64,000 bases of DNA from Capronia americana (lineage: Eukaryota > Ascomycota > Eurotiomycetes > Chaetothyriales > Herpotrichiellaceae): NCBI GenBank assembly GCA_016110215.1, contig JADWQD010000001.1, positions 620,001-684,000 of the forward strand. The letters run 5' to 3'. The number at the start of each line of letters is the position of its first letter. The first letter of the stretch is position 1. The notes beneath the pieces were generated by a model that made no database searches, was not told where the DNA came from, and saw only the letters and a program-made list of their open reading frames with translations. The position numbers were made by a program, and so were the translations under genes. Shown piece after piece: positions 19,345-30,960 of the stretch.

Positions 19345-20394
19345 ATGACAACCTTGCCGGGAATCATCTACAATCAGCTCTTTGTATCCCTTCCCTCTCC
19401 CAGTTTCGACTTCACAGGCAAGACAGTCATTGTTACAGGGTCAAACACAGGGCTTGGGTTTGAAGCTGCACGTCACCTTGTCCGTCTCAATGCGAAGCGA
19501 GTTATCCTAGCGGTCAGAAATACCGAGAAGGGCGAACAAGCCAAACAGAGCATTCAACAGTCAACTCTGGGCAACGCCATTATCCAGGTTTGGGGGCTGG
19601 ATCTTTCCAGCTATGGCTCGGTCAAGCTATTTGCAGCAAGGTGCGATAAGGAGCTTGATCGGCTTGACTGTGTCATTGAGAATGCAGCGATTGGGCCACG
19701 CTCCTACAGCATGATGGAAGACAACGAATCCGCACTGACTGTCAACATCGTGAGCACCTTTTTGCTGGGCATCTTGCTCCTACCTGTCCTTCGCAGAACA
19801 GCGACAGCTTACAGAGTCCAGCCGTGTCTGTCCTTCATCGTCTCCGATGTGCATGGAATGGCAAGCCTCCCCGAAAGACATCGGCCCAACATCTTTTCCG
19901 CTTTGAATTCAGACAAGTCTTCCTCGGGCATGAGGCGTCGATACGGAGTGACAAAGCTGTTGGGAGTTCTTCTGACACGCGAACTTGCAGCGAGAATGGG
20001 CAGACCGGATGTTCAGGGCGTGATAGTCAATTCTGTGAATCCCGGATTTTGCGCATCTGACCTTTCACGGGATGCACCGAGGCTGATGCGCCCACTCATC
20101 GGCTTTTTGCACCTGGTACTAGCGAGGAGTACGGAGGTGGGAAGTCGTACGCACATTTTCGGTGCAGCTGGGTCGGAAGCCACGCATGGCCAGTACATGA
20201 GCAACTGTCGAATTGAGCTGTGAGTCTCCCGGTTGCCACAAACCCTGCTACTTGCTAACTATTGACTGTGCAGTCCGTCGGTGTTTGTCCGCAGCGAGGA
20301 AGGTGTGAGGACAGGGCGTCGGGTATACGATGAATTACTCGAGAAGCTCGAGAGAATCCAACCAGGCATATCTGAACTGGTCACTGGAAGTTGA
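19345..20394 (+). CDS. Short-chain dehydrogenase/reductase
   Basis: Two exons, 19345-20219 and 20274-20394, with a 54-base intron (GTGAGT, GCTAAC branch, GCAG), giving 331 residues. The cofactor motif TGSNTGLG is at residues 31-38. The second strand ends VILAVRN, where Arg favours NADP(H). ENAAIG replaces the usual NNAG. Catalytic Ser (FIVSDVHG) and YxxxK (RRYGVTK) are present. SVNPGFCASDLSRDAP matches the fungal retinol-dehydrogenase/WW-domain-oxidoreductase-like SDR group. The ATG at 19345 is preferred: the open frame upstream reaches only a TTG. A Zn2Cys6 regulator begins 258 bases downstream on the same strand and could control it. The substrate is unknown. Confidence 0.85.
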
Positions 20395-20652
20395 TCTCCC
20401 CGTGTAGATAGCCTTTGTTTGGTCTGGACGGGAGAGGGGGGGTGAAACCAATCAGGGGCGTGTCCGAGATATACGAGGCTACTAGTTACTTGACGCTCTT
20501 GGACGGCTAGGCCCACAGCTCGCCTTACTCTTCATTCAATACCTATTCCCCCTATATTTTCTTCTTTTGGCTTCATTGTTCTCTCCTATTCGTCTCGCCG
20601 AGTACGAGAAATCCGAGCCTGGCTACACGGGCACTAGGATAATCCTTCAAGA

Positions 20653-22484
20653 ATGCCTCCATATGTGGCATTGCTGCCTAATCTGCCTCCCACAGAGATT
20701 GTTCCACGAGCACCTGGTGGATCGACGCAATTGGGCGTCCCCGGACATGTACGAAGTCGGCGACGCCACATGAAGTCGAGGCACGGATGTGAGGCCTGCC
20801 GGTCGAGGAGTGTGAAGGTGTGCACGCAAACCGTCCACAAGACAGCCATTCGCAAACGTTGTTGACTCTGGGCATTCTGTAGTGTGATGAAAGACGCCCA
20901 TCGTGCCAGAATTGCCTAAGAAGACGGGAACCCTGCAGCCTGGGGCTATTGCCGAGATCGGAGAACATGACTCCAGAGTCCATGGTGTCTTCCTCGCTGG
21001 GTGCCATCGGCGTGGGAAATGGTGTTTCGACCAACATCAACTTGCTCCACATGGAGCTTATCCACCATTTCCTCATTGTCACGGCAAACACTTTAATCTT
21101 TGGCAAGGAAGTTTGGCAAAGAGACGTGGTCACCCTCTCGTTTCAGGTACCTATTCTCTGTCACCCTTTCCTATTAACTTGACTTTCTCTAATGAGGCCG
21201 AAAAACTAGCACGACTTCCTTATGCATGCTGTCCTCCTTGTCTCTGCGACACACCTTTCGTTTCTCAATCCATCGAACCAAACCTACCACCAGGCGTCTA
21301 TGCTGCATCTTTCCCAAACACTTCGCCTTTTTCGAAAGGTCGTTGCTCGACCCATGACAGCCCGGAATGCCGATGCCCTGGTCGCTACATCCACCCTCCT
21401 CGTCCATCATGCGTGGGCCACGCCTGACACGTTCCTGCATCCACCATTACAACCTCTAAACTCTGATGACCAAACTGCTGCTGTTGAAGGCTCGCGTCTT
21501 GACCTGAGTCTGGACCCTTTATTTCACCTCGCTCAAGGCCTCCGTCAAATCTTCCTCATCGCCGGTAATCTCAACGCCTCAAACGATAGCATCTTTGGTC
21601 CTGCAATACACCACAAACAATGCAATGGCACCGCCACCCGTGAAGTTCATCCTGAAGCACGGGACCTTTCAATAGAGAATGAGGCGACATCTCTGAACAG
21701 CCCTCTGACCGAGGTTTCTCTAAGTGTGACTCCTGTGTCCAGCTTGACGAAGGTAGATGACAAGGACACATGGGGAAAAGTTCAGTGGGAGGAGGAGGAT
21801 GACGACGACACGGACAATTCAGCAGGTCTCTCAGAATCCCCTCGGGACACAGCTTTCTTCATTACGCTCATCCATACTCTTGCTCAGCAGTTCCCCTTTT
21901 TCCCTCCCAGTGCGGATAATACCAATTCTCTTCAATCCAACAAGAAGCGCTTATCCACGAATGACGCATCGTCGCCACAAGTCACATCTCCCCCTCCTCC
22001 AACTTTACCGGATATCATACGCCAGTTATTCTACTTCCCCACGCACACGACAGACACGTTCAGAACTCTAGTCAGCCAACACGACCCCTGCGCCCTCCTG
22101 ATCCTGTTCTTCTACTACCGAACCATCGACGAGCTTCTCCCAGAAAAACAATGCTGGTGGTGTCGCAGAAGAGTAGAGATCCTTGGCCCCACGATAAAGC
22201 ACGAGCTATTGAAAATGAGAGCAAGAGCCACCAGAGATGATGCACGACAGATGGTAGACATAGACATGGATACAGTCCTGGGCCGAGGCGAGGTACTGTT
22301 GCAGGGTATGTTGGAGCAAGGGTCATCTTGTGCGCCACCCTCAGCATCACAGAGATCTGACGTCGATTTTTGTCTCCCGGCGGAAGGCGCAGAAACGAGT
22401 CAGCAAAAGAAGAAGAGTTGGGGTCTCCTAGAGAAACTTGGATGGAGGTGGAAAATGTCACTTCCGCCTGTCAATGTCAACTGA
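20653..22484 (+). CDS. Zn2Cys6 (fungal binuclear cluster) transcription factor
   Basis: Three exons, 20653-20817, 20883-21146 and 21210-22484, both introns phase 0 with GT...TAG ends; 567 residues. The first intron splits the zinc cluster: exon 1 ends with RHGCEACRSRSVK and exon 2 continues CDERRPSCQNCLRRREPC, completing C-x2-C-x6-C-x6-C-x2-C-x6-C. A basic run (RSRRRHMKSR) precedes it. The middle homology part is weak but typical: LLHMELIHHFLIVTANTLIF, then HDFLMHAVLLVSATHLSFLNP. This is the pattern of Upc2- or sterol-uptake-like regulators, in which a short zinc cluster is followed by a helical ligand or regulatory domain. That subgroup assignment is inference. Located just downstream of an SDR gene. 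Confidence 0.88.
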
Positions 22485-22968
22485 ATTTTAATTTCTCCCC
22501 ATGTTTTGGGGGGCTAGTCTTTATCACAAAGATGGAGAAATTTCTTCATCAATGGTTGTGCTGATGACTTTGAAAATCTCAAGCTCCAGGCCAGGCCGCC
22601 CAAGGTCAGCCGTTATGCCACTGTGCATATAGTACTGGGCAACTCGACATTCCATAGCAGCGTCGTAGTTGTTTTTTGGGGGGAGATCTGTCTCTGCTAA
22701 GAGGAACACTGCGTTCATTTTACGGGTTTGTTTCAAAGATTCTACCGACAATTCATCCAAAATGCTTCGTACTCTTTTGTGACATGAGGGTTAGAGAAGC
22801 GAGGATTTGAAGGCTAGAATAACACAAAATTGGGGATATCGCGCTATTGTCGAGAAGAACTCCAGCTCGATATCTTCGTCAAACCAATCCTTGAGTGCAC
22901 TGTGGGTAGTGTCTGGCAGTCATCTGACGTGACGTCGGTTGGGTCAAGCATCTATCTCTCTGGCAACT
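22485..22968. other. Intergenic region with a possible coding remnant
   Basis: A 78-codon minus-strand ORF (22524-22760) has balanced composition (KMNAVFLLAETDLPPKN) and might be a gene remnant, but no start, splice pattern or family could be assigned. Confidence 0.3.
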
Positions 22969-23915
22969 CTATCGTTTGGATTCGTGAAGGATGACTTCCG
23001 GCCTTGAAACTCGCGGCGTCCTGCATAGTAGTTCAGTTAGTGAAACATTGCACGAAGCCGATCGCCGGAGTGTCTTAACTGGTCCGAGCCACGTCGTGAA
23101 TGTGGGTGGAGAAGGCCCAGTGGCAGTCCATATTTCTCCTCCTTCTCGCAAGTGTCGCCTTTGCAGATTTCGCCGTTGCCAGAGTAGCCATGATATGCCC
23201 GCAAGGAGGCCGACCACTACAGGCACGCCAATGCCGACGCCGACGCCAATGCCAACTTTAGTCGCACTGCTAGGCCCGGTATTGCTACTGGATGCGTCGG
23301 CCACGCTTGTACCGGGGGTGGTTGTGCTCGGGAGGTCGCCAGCTGTAGTACTGGCCGTCCCCTGGGCCAAGGTGATCGTTGTGGAAGGGTACGCGAAGAT
23401 GAAAGGGGTAGAGTCGGAAGCAGGGGAAGTTGTCGTAGCCGTAGCAGATGTTGCTACACTGTCAACCGAAGTCGTAGGTAAAGACACGAACACTCCTGCG
23501 TTGTTGCAGATGCCCTCAAGGACTGTGCTCGTAGCTACAGTATGTGGCGAATTCCGAATCAGCCGACCTCATTTTCTTCCAGCCATGTTACGCTGTTTGA
23601 CTTGAACGCACCTGCAAGGTCAGTTGCACTGCAAGCGTCCGAAATGCAGGCCATCATTGTGTCTTGGAACGTTGGCATGACCCTGCAAATGCAGGAGTAG
23701 TCTGTCGAACTGCAGATGGTAGTTGCGACGGCCTCGAGGATGCAGGTGAACTGGTTATTCTGTATCAGCGTGAAGAATCTTCGACTTTCGGAATCTGTTA
23801 GGGAACTCACCGAGCAAGCAGGCAAGTTGGAGATATCTTGAGCTTGAATGAATGTTGAAGAGGCTAAGAAGGTCGCAGTTCCTGCCAGCATTCGACATCT
23901 GCTTCGGTGAAACAT
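22969..23915 (-). CDS. CFEM-domain secreted/membrane protein
   Basis: Three exons, 23811-23915, 23612-23759 and 22969-23534, with introns of 51 and 77 bases (GTGAGT...ACAG; GTGCGT...GTAG), giving 272 residues. Residues 1-25 form a signal peptide, which could start at Met1 or Met9. The CFEM domain follows: LPACSNNQFTCILEAVATTIC, SSTDYSCICRVMP, then MMACISDACSATDLA. With this splicing there are eight Cys at CFEM spacing, the last brought in by exon 3, 15 residues after the seventh. Asp in STDYSC is the usual haem-linked position. A Ser/Thr-rich stalk and one membrane segment (VGIGVGVGIGVPVVVGLLAG) precede a ~75-residue basic cytoplasmic tail. CFEM proteins act in haem/iron capture, adhesion or as effectors; which applies here is unknown. 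Confidence 0.85.
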
Positions 23916-25102
23916 TTTTCTGCTTACCCAAGTTCAAAAGGCACTCAAGGAGAGAAAATTTGAATTGGGGAGACATAGAATACTAGCCAAGAATCTCGTG
24001 CTGTCTCTTATATAGCGAAAACAGGCAAAAAATGTTTCAGGATAGGGGGAGAAAGAAGAGTCTGAGTCTGCAAAACCAAGCATGCTGAGAATAGGGCGCG
24101 TAGGAGCGTCTTCGCCGGGAATTGACCACTGCCTCACCATCAGTTTCGTTGAAGTTGCAGAAGTCAGCATTGGCACAGCATGCTGGCAGGGTTAGGCATT
24201 TTCAGAACTGGCGTGAAAGAAAATCCTGGCGGCATCAATGCCAAATCAGTATATATCCTGGACACCGTTCCCTGTGTGATCTGCAATTCCCCCCAGAATA
24301 GGGTGCTGAGTTCCCCGTTATGAGCCCTTAAGGACCTTCCGTTTTTGAACACTTTCCCGGCGCGACTCTTGTTATTTGATGATCTATCGGGCGCAAGGTC
24401 AATGAGCTAAAGGTCGCTTGAAACATAGGCTTCTCTTTCGTCCTAGAAATGGACGGGATCGAGTTAGACTATTCTGCTCATCGACATCGAGAAGCCTCCT
24501 GATATAGGTTACCGTGTCAAAAGAACGTTGCCTGACAAGGCTCAAGGATATGTTCAAGGTCGTGAACATTATCCGGATAGGAAATTGACTGAGTGTGTAC
24601 AGCCCGACTGCGGTATGAAGACTGGGGGAGGGGGCGGGGGGGGGGGAGTGTTGAGCGTGGAAAACCGTACATGATGTCGGCAGAAACGGCATTCTTCGTA
24701 TTGCTCGGACGCGGCACTGATTCGTAGGGCGATGCGGTGAGGCTCTTGATAATGGCCCACATTAGACTCCGCAATGAAACGACAATGGCCGCTAAGGTTC
24801 GCCGGCTACAGTAAAGTACCACCTCGGCGCGCAAGCGAAGGCAAGGCAACCTCTCTAGGTAGTCAGCGCAACACCCTTTCCCCGAGAAGGGCTTTGCAAT
24901 GTTGGACGGGCCTTGTTGGGGTCCAAAGCGCTGCACGGATCGCCGTCTTCTTTTCTGGTGCAGGAAATCTGTCAGTTGGAAGTACGATAGCAAAGGCCGC
25001 TATATATTGACGGGATATGGGACTATACGATTCACAGGTGGGCTGAACGTAAAACGGCCCGGGAAAACCACCTTCAACGCGCATCAACATCAAGTGTTGA
25101 CC
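23916..25102. other. Intergenic region with poly-G tract
   Basis: Mostly empty. A G-rich run lies at 24624-24646, ending in 11 consecutive G. Upstream ORFs, including an in-frame ATG at 24899 that would extend the HET protein, do not look coding. Confidence 0.45.
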
Positions 25103-27371
25103 ATGACCGAGGTTCTTTATGAACCTCTCCTATCTACAGACGATTCCCATTCACAGATCCGTCTCATTGAGTTGCTCCCTGGAGAGCATTCAGAAGAGAT
25201 TCGATGCCGTATGAAAGTCTGCGCGCTGTCTGAATGCACCAGTTTCGAAGCTCTTTCATATGTCTGGGGCGATCAAGCGGCCCGAATCCCCATCATATGT
25301 AACAGTAAATGTCTACCGGTTACTCTAAACCTTGAGTCAGCATTACGCCACCTTCGCCGTCCGACAGACGTACGACTTCTGTGGGTGGACGCTATTTGTA
25401 TCAACCAAGAAGACACTCAGGAGAGGAATGCCCAGGTTCGGATCATGCGTTCAATCTACCAGAAGGCTGAACGCACTGTTATTTGGCTCGGCGAGGCTAC
25501 CGAGTCAACTTGGATGGCATTTGAACTGTGTGAGCGGATTGTGGTCTCCGTTGGAAGGAAGGCTCTCAGGGGGGAAAGTGTGGAATCTACATGGCGCTCG
25601 GTCAACGGTGCCCTCCCAGTTGACCTCAAAAAGGATGTTTCTACCGACACTTCTGTTGACCCTCCTATTGAGAGCGAGATAGAAAGTCTTGCGATTATTG
25701 GCGAAGAACGAGAAACGGAACGTCCATTAGACGAAGACCACCCTGNNNNNNNNNNNNNNNNNNNNNNNNNNNNNNNNNNNNNNNNNNNNNNNNNNNNNNN
25801 NNNNNNNNNNNNNNNNNNNNNNNNNNNNNNNNNNNNNNNNNNNTGAAAACGAAGACCACCCTGAAAACGAAGACCACCCTGAAAACGAAGACCACCCTGA
25901 AAACGAAGACCACCCTGAAAACGAAGACCACCCTGAAAACAAAGACCACCCTGAAAAGGAAGACAATCAAGAAAAGGAAGACGACCAAGATATCCCCCCC
26001 AGAGACGAGGAGGTGGACGCTCTTTATGAATTGATCGGGCGCGACTGGTGGAGGAGAATCTGGATCATCCAAGAGGTCGTCGTGGCCAAAGACGCCACCG
26101 TTGTCTGTGGGAAATGGGAAATCGAGTGGGACACCTTCACATCGGGACTGCTGCTGCATTACGCAAGATACTTTGCCAACCAAAAGATCCGCCGCAACGC
26201 TGGCTTGTTCATAGATTTCCTGGCCCTTTGGCAGGCGCGATTGGCTATCGAAAGGGGGAACACTGAAAACATGGACATCTTGACTCTCGCTAACCGATTT
26301 CGCAGGTCCGCGGCCACGGATCCAAGAGACAAGTTGTTTGCAATCTATGGCATCACCACAACCGACCTTGGTGGCATGGGACTGTATCCCGACTATGGAC
26401 TCGCTGTGGAAAGTCTGTACATCGACTTCGCACTTGCCATGATAGCCTCCAGCGGGAATCTGGACGTGTTCTCCACGCCGAGGCTGTCCAGCAGTAGCAA
26501 TACGCGGCCCTCGGGACTGCCGCTGTGGGTGCCAGACTGGAGCACCGCAAATACCACTGTGGAACCTCTCATTAACTGGGGAAACCAACATGCAGATACG
26601 GAAGCGACAAGACAATTTGATGCGTGCAAAGGAACTGCACACCTCCCATCAGTCGGTCTGCATGGCAAGAGTACCCTCCGGGTGACGGGCCATGTGTTTG
26701 ATGCAATCGGTACTCTGGGAACTCCGACGACGGCCGCCGTGTCGCCTGATATTGTCACGGACATTCTGGGTTCCGACGACCCCAGTGATGAGGTGTCGAT
26801 AGCAAGACTCCGGTTCTATGCCAAAACTCTCCATCGTACAATATCTAACAAACTCGAATGGGAAGAACTCGCGTGCCTCACCTCGACCGAAGCTTATCCC
26901 ACGGGTGAAGCTCGCACCGAGGCATGGTGGCGGACCTTGTGTACGAACTTTACTCCAGAGGGAAAAGAACTTGCAGTGCACGAGTTTGACCGGTGGCAGG
27001 CGATGCTGCACACCCACGGTATGTGGACGCTGCTGAACTTCATCCAGAATCAGCCGATGAAAAGCAAAGAGGAGGTTCGTGATCTCCTTTTCCTTCTCCG
27101 GACGACCCCTCTTTTTGAAGTTCCCTTTTGGCGGATGATGAGATGGACAGTGGGGAGGACATTCGCCATTACATTCAAGGGTTATTTCGCTTTTGTTCCC
27201 GCATCAACGCAGCTGGGAGACTCCGTGGCCGTGTGCAGGGGCAGCAAACTCCCCCTCATAACTCGCCAGCGCGGAAATTCTTGGGAGCTGGTTGGCGCTG
27301 CATACGTCCACGGCATCATGCATGGTGAAGGCTTCCAGGAAGACCTTTGCCGCCCCATGAATTTCATCTGA
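25103..27371 (+). CDS. HET-domain (heterokaryon incompatibility) protein with internal repeat and assembly gap
   Basis: The start at 25103 gives MTEVLYEPLLSTDDSHSQIRL, a normal HET-domain protein start. HET motifs are in order: FEALSYVWGD, LWVDAICINQEDTQERNAQV and AERTVIWLGE; then, after the repeat, DWWRRIWIIQEVVVAKDA and DPRDKLFAIYGI. The C-terminus (GDSVAVCRGSKLPLITR...LVGAAYVHGIMHGEG) is the usual closing module of HET-6-type proteins. Between the two HET halves lies an acidic linker with tandem ENEDHP hexapeptides, and inside that an unsequenced run of 98 N. Codon phase does not match across exactly 98 bases, so the true gap length must differ if the gene is intact. No intron is seen. HET proteins trigger cell death on non-self recognition; no partner gene is evident next to it. 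Confidence 0.88.
25746..25843. other. Assembly gap (98 N)
   Basis: A run of 98 undetermined bases inside the HET-gene minisatellite, bounded by sequence that matches the 18-bp unit on both sides. Confidence 0.99.
25845..25988 (+). repeat. 18-bp coding minisatellite (ENEDHP)
   Basis: Five identical 18-base units (GAAAACGAAGACCACCCT) from 25845, a variant with one change at 25935, then two more diverged units (25953, 25971). The array also touches the left side of the gap (DEDHP before 25745), so its true length is unknown. Confidence 0.95.
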
Positions 27372-27898
27372 AAACAAAACGTCAAGAACATGTACGCTGA
27401 AACTTGGATGATGGACACAACATTTGCTTGTGTGTGGTGGTGGGATTCCGACAACTCGAATTCGTTATCCTAGCGTTTCCAGCGAAGATTAATTAGCTTG
27501 TCTGCATGGCTACATTCTAGTCTGACGGCCATGTTTTCAAGAAACCTTAGCACCGCAGCTTGATAAAAATAACGTTGTTCGAGCAGACTCTTCGTGGCAT
27601 TACAAACATTGTCAATCTCAGAATATTCTCTTGGCCTCGACTGGATCCCAAGACTGCGTCACGTCCTGTTGAATCGGAGTGTCGGGCCGCGACCAATAGA
27701 ATGATTCGACCTGTAGTGAAGATGGCGCTGCTGCCAACGAGAGATGATGCGACTGATGATTGTGACAATTCCTCTTGTTCCACTTCTTGAGTTTGCGGTC
27801 AAGGAGTGCAGCAACGTCTCACGAAAATCGACATTTAGCTGAGATAACACTCTTCAGAGTTATCTTCCCTCGTATTGCTCTAGCGTCTTTGAGACATC
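27372..27898. other. Intergenic region
   Basis: Between the HET gene and an SDR gene. Only short frames without motifs are seen. Confidence 0.4.
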
Positions 27899-29002
27899 AT
27901 GGTGTTACAAGGCGAGTCAAGGATAGTCATAAGCGGTGCTGGACAGGGTAAACCAAGTTGAAGTTGCCTCCTTGTTCGGATACTCTAACTTCTTTCTCAG
28001 GTATCGGACGGGCTCTCGCCCGTCACTTCGCATCCGGCGGCCATAAGATCTTCATCCTCGATGTCGACGAAGACAATGTCCGACACACCGCCGAGGTTCA
28101 CCTGAAGGAGCACGCCGACCGAGTTGGCTGGTCAGCCTGCAATTTGCGCGACGTCGAGCAGATCCGCTCAACCATTCAGAAAGCCGTCAAGTTCCTAGAC
28201 AATCGCATCGACTACCTCATCAACAATGCAGGCATTTCGAACCCGTGTATGTTATCCTCCGACTCGAAACTTGTACCACGAATGCTAAGTGTCTGCCCTT
28301 TGCGACGCTGTCCCACCCTACGCCTTCTTTGTCGTCATCATTGCGCCCGACTTCAGGCGGTATCGAGACATGTTTTAACGCGTATGCAGATTGGCCTGAC
28401 GGGAAGACGATGGAAGACCCGTCAGTCTTAGACAAATGGAATGTCTACGTGGAAACCAATCTCACCGGTCCGTTCGTCATGTCGCAGGCTTGCCTTCCCT
28501 ATATGAAAGTCAAGAAGCAGGAGGACAAGCAGAAGCTTCCCGACTCGAACATTGGCACTGCTGGACCATGCATCATCCATATGAGCAGCTTCCGTGCCTT
28601 GATCTCGGATCCAAACCAGGAGGGTTACGCTTCGACCAAAGGTATGGGGGGCTAATCGTCTTGCACAACGCGGACGTGCTTGAAGGAAAATGACTGACTA
28701 GGTCGATAGCTGCTCTGACAGGTCTCACTCAGAGCATGGCCGTTTCGCTCCAGAGCTTCGGCGTTCGTGTCAACATGGTCTCGCCCGGTCGTATCAAAGC
28801 CAAGCATGAGAATCAGTCCGCAGATCAGAACGGGGAGGAATGGGAAGCCGAAGAAGATGACATCGAAACCCATCCTACCAATCGAGCGGGGTTGCCAGAG
28901 GACATTACCGAAGCTTGTGAGTATCTGATGGGAGCGGGCTTTGTCACTGGCCAGAATCTCGTCGTCGACGGCGGTGTCAGTAAGGTCAAGGGAAAGAAGT
29001 AG
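27899..29002 (+). CDS. Short-chain dehydrogenase/reductase (classical)
   Basis: Four exons, 27899-27947, 28001-28246, 28390-28641 and 28710-29002, all junctions in phase 1, giving 279 residues. Intron 1 splits the cofactor loop: spliced, it reads ISGAGQGIGRALARHF. FILDVDEDN has Asp at the end of strand 2, favouring NAD(H). NNAGISN, IIHMSS and YASTKAALTGLTQSM supply the structural Asn, catalytic Ser and YxxxK. NMVSPGRI and the C-terminal GAGFVTGQNLVVDGGVS are standard for classical SDRs. Intron 2 (143 bases) is the longest in the window. A questin-oxidase-like gene follows on the same strand about 600 bases later. The substrate is unknown. Confidence 0.88.
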
Positions 29003-29597
29003 TGGAGTCCGACACAAGCAGCCGTGGATGAGGATTTCTCAGATCGTGAGGTCCCCGAAGGCGGGTCTTGAAACGAAGCAGGCCTAGATCTTCCGCCTTG
29101 GTAAGCACAAGCACAATAGTTCCATAGAACAAGTGGTAGCAAAACAAAGCAGATGCCTTCTAGATTGATTCTTAGTCGGAACAAAAGAAGCCGAGTTCCT
29201 CTAGCCGCTCCGTCGGATAGAGCACCGTGAAAGCACTGGCTTACTCAAGCGGAGGTCGAGACCATCAGCTCCTTTCGGCGTATGACGCCTTTCCCCGGAC
29301 TTTCGTATCCATTGCTACTCTCGTCAGGGACCGAGACGCCCTATTGGCCAGCAGATGCGTCCGCTGACCTCATCGGCGTTCTTCAGGTTTCAAATCCGAC
29401 CTTCAGGATACGTGGAGTTCAGTCCCAATGGGGAACAGGCACTAGAAGTATAAGAATCTGGTATTTGATGATGAGGACGTCTAGAGGCAATGCTTGCCAG
29501 GTCTCCTTTCGCGTTGACAGCATCTGTGTCGTCCTTGACCAAGTTAGCACCCCGCAACACGAAGTTCACTTTCTGTCGGTTCCAGCACCCGCGCAGT
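29003..29597. other. Intergenic region, promoter of the questin-oxidase-like gene
   Basis: No gene supported. The downstream frame stays open to an upstream ATG at 29490, giving a Ser/Arg-containing leader that could act as a mitochondrial presequence in an alternative product. Confidence 0.4.
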
Positions 29598-30960
29598 ATG
29601 GCTACCGCATCTCACATCGAACTGGATCTCACCGCAGCAGGCGTTTATCATGTCCCCGACATCTCAGCCCAGGCTGTTAAGGCTGGAAGCCAACTTCTAC
29701 AGGAGAATCATGACAAATATCACATGTACTTCAGCGAACGCGGCTTCCACAACCATATCGCCCACCATCTGTTGACCATCTATGCTCTGGGGGCCAGTCC
29801 AGAAGAAATGCAGAAGGCCTTCGATATCAACCACACCTACCAGCGACCACAGTTCCCGGTTAAGGAACGAAATGTCCAGTCCATGGACGACCCGGAAGAA
29901 TTCAAGAAGTTCCTAGGCAAGGAACAATACTTTCATGACTTCGAGGTCTTCTTCCGCAAGCAGATCGAGGAGAAAGGCTGGGAGCAGGTGCTAAACGAGC
30001 ATGTCTTTGCCAGAACGGAGCACGCTGAGCGTATATTGGACAGGATGTTCGCCGGTACGTCTCCTCGACCTGATAGTCAATCAATGCTGACCCACGCCAG
30101 GCTTCTTGCACCCTTTGATCCATTTAGGCTTTGGGGTTGAGTTCAAACAACCCGCTATCATTGTCGAAGCATTGGCTCAAGCATGCATACATGACGGGTG
30201 GCCAGGGCCATTCCTCCATTCTGCTGAAGATGCCGCGAAAAGGACAAAGTCCTCGAAAAGCCTAGTTCAACTCATCAACTCAGCTCGTGGAAATGACAAG
30301 CTCCGCCACTCACCTCACTGGGAAGATGACAACAAGCTTAGTGATGGCGTGTTCCTCCGCGCGCCAGACGAGATGATTGCTCTGGCATCACAATGGCGCG
30401 TCAAACCTGAGGAGCTCGAGCAAAAGACTGCAGAGATGATCAACGCCGCCGTGTATTTCGCAGGTGCAGCACAGAAACCAGGCAAGCAAGTCAAGTTCGA
30501 CTTCTACTACATGCACAGTGTCAATTGCTCAATCTTCTTTTCGGCGTTCGTCAAAGAACCCTGGCTGAAGGTGGAAGACAAGGTCAGGCTGTTGGAATGG
30601 AAGGGCCGGATCGACCTGGCGCTGTACGTCTCGAGAGCATGTCCGGAATTGTTGATCGACGAGATCAAGAACTATCAACCAAAGAATCCCAACGACGGGT
30701 GGTCAGAGATCATTCGGCGAGTGGATCCGATTCCTGATGACGGGCATGCGAGTAAGCTCGTGAGGGCGTTGGCAAACAGCGAGCAAGCGTGCAAGCCGTA
30801 CGAAAATCAGCCGGAAGACGTCTTTCCCATCAAAGGGGGTATGTTCTTGAAGCTCGGGCACATGGCGATTGACTCGGTGGAGGGCGGCGAGCCCAGGTGG
30901 GTGAGATCGGCGGGGTTCGATGAAGCATGGGAAGAGATACCAGCGCGCGCGAGACTGTGA
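29598..30960 (+). CDS. Questin oxidase-like protein (DUF4243/AflY family)
   Basis: Two exons, 29598-30054 and 30101-30960, with a 46-base intron (GTACGT...CCAG), giving 438 residues. The N-terminal part has ENHDKYHMYFSERGFHNHIA followed by HHLLTIYALGASPEEMQKAF. The join restores FAGFLHPLIHLGFGVEFKQP, the conserved H-x2-IHLGxGxEF box of the questin-oxidase family, and DFYYMHSVNCSIFFSAF follows in exon 2. Characterised members (GedK, AflY) oxidatively open anthraquinone or xanthone rings in polyketide pathways. No polyketide synthase is visible in this window, so this copy may act alone or with the neighbouring SDR. Substrate not predictable. Confidence 0.82.

Noticed and set aside
22524..22760. 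Separate small gene on the minus strand
   Set aside because: Protein-like composition but no family, no convincing start and no splice sites; kept only as a remark on the intergenic region.
25695..26642. Minus-strand ORF of 315 codons crossing the N run
   Set aside because: Antisense to the HET gene; the N run contributes undetermined residues and the FRVVFV repeats are the reverse of ENEDHP.
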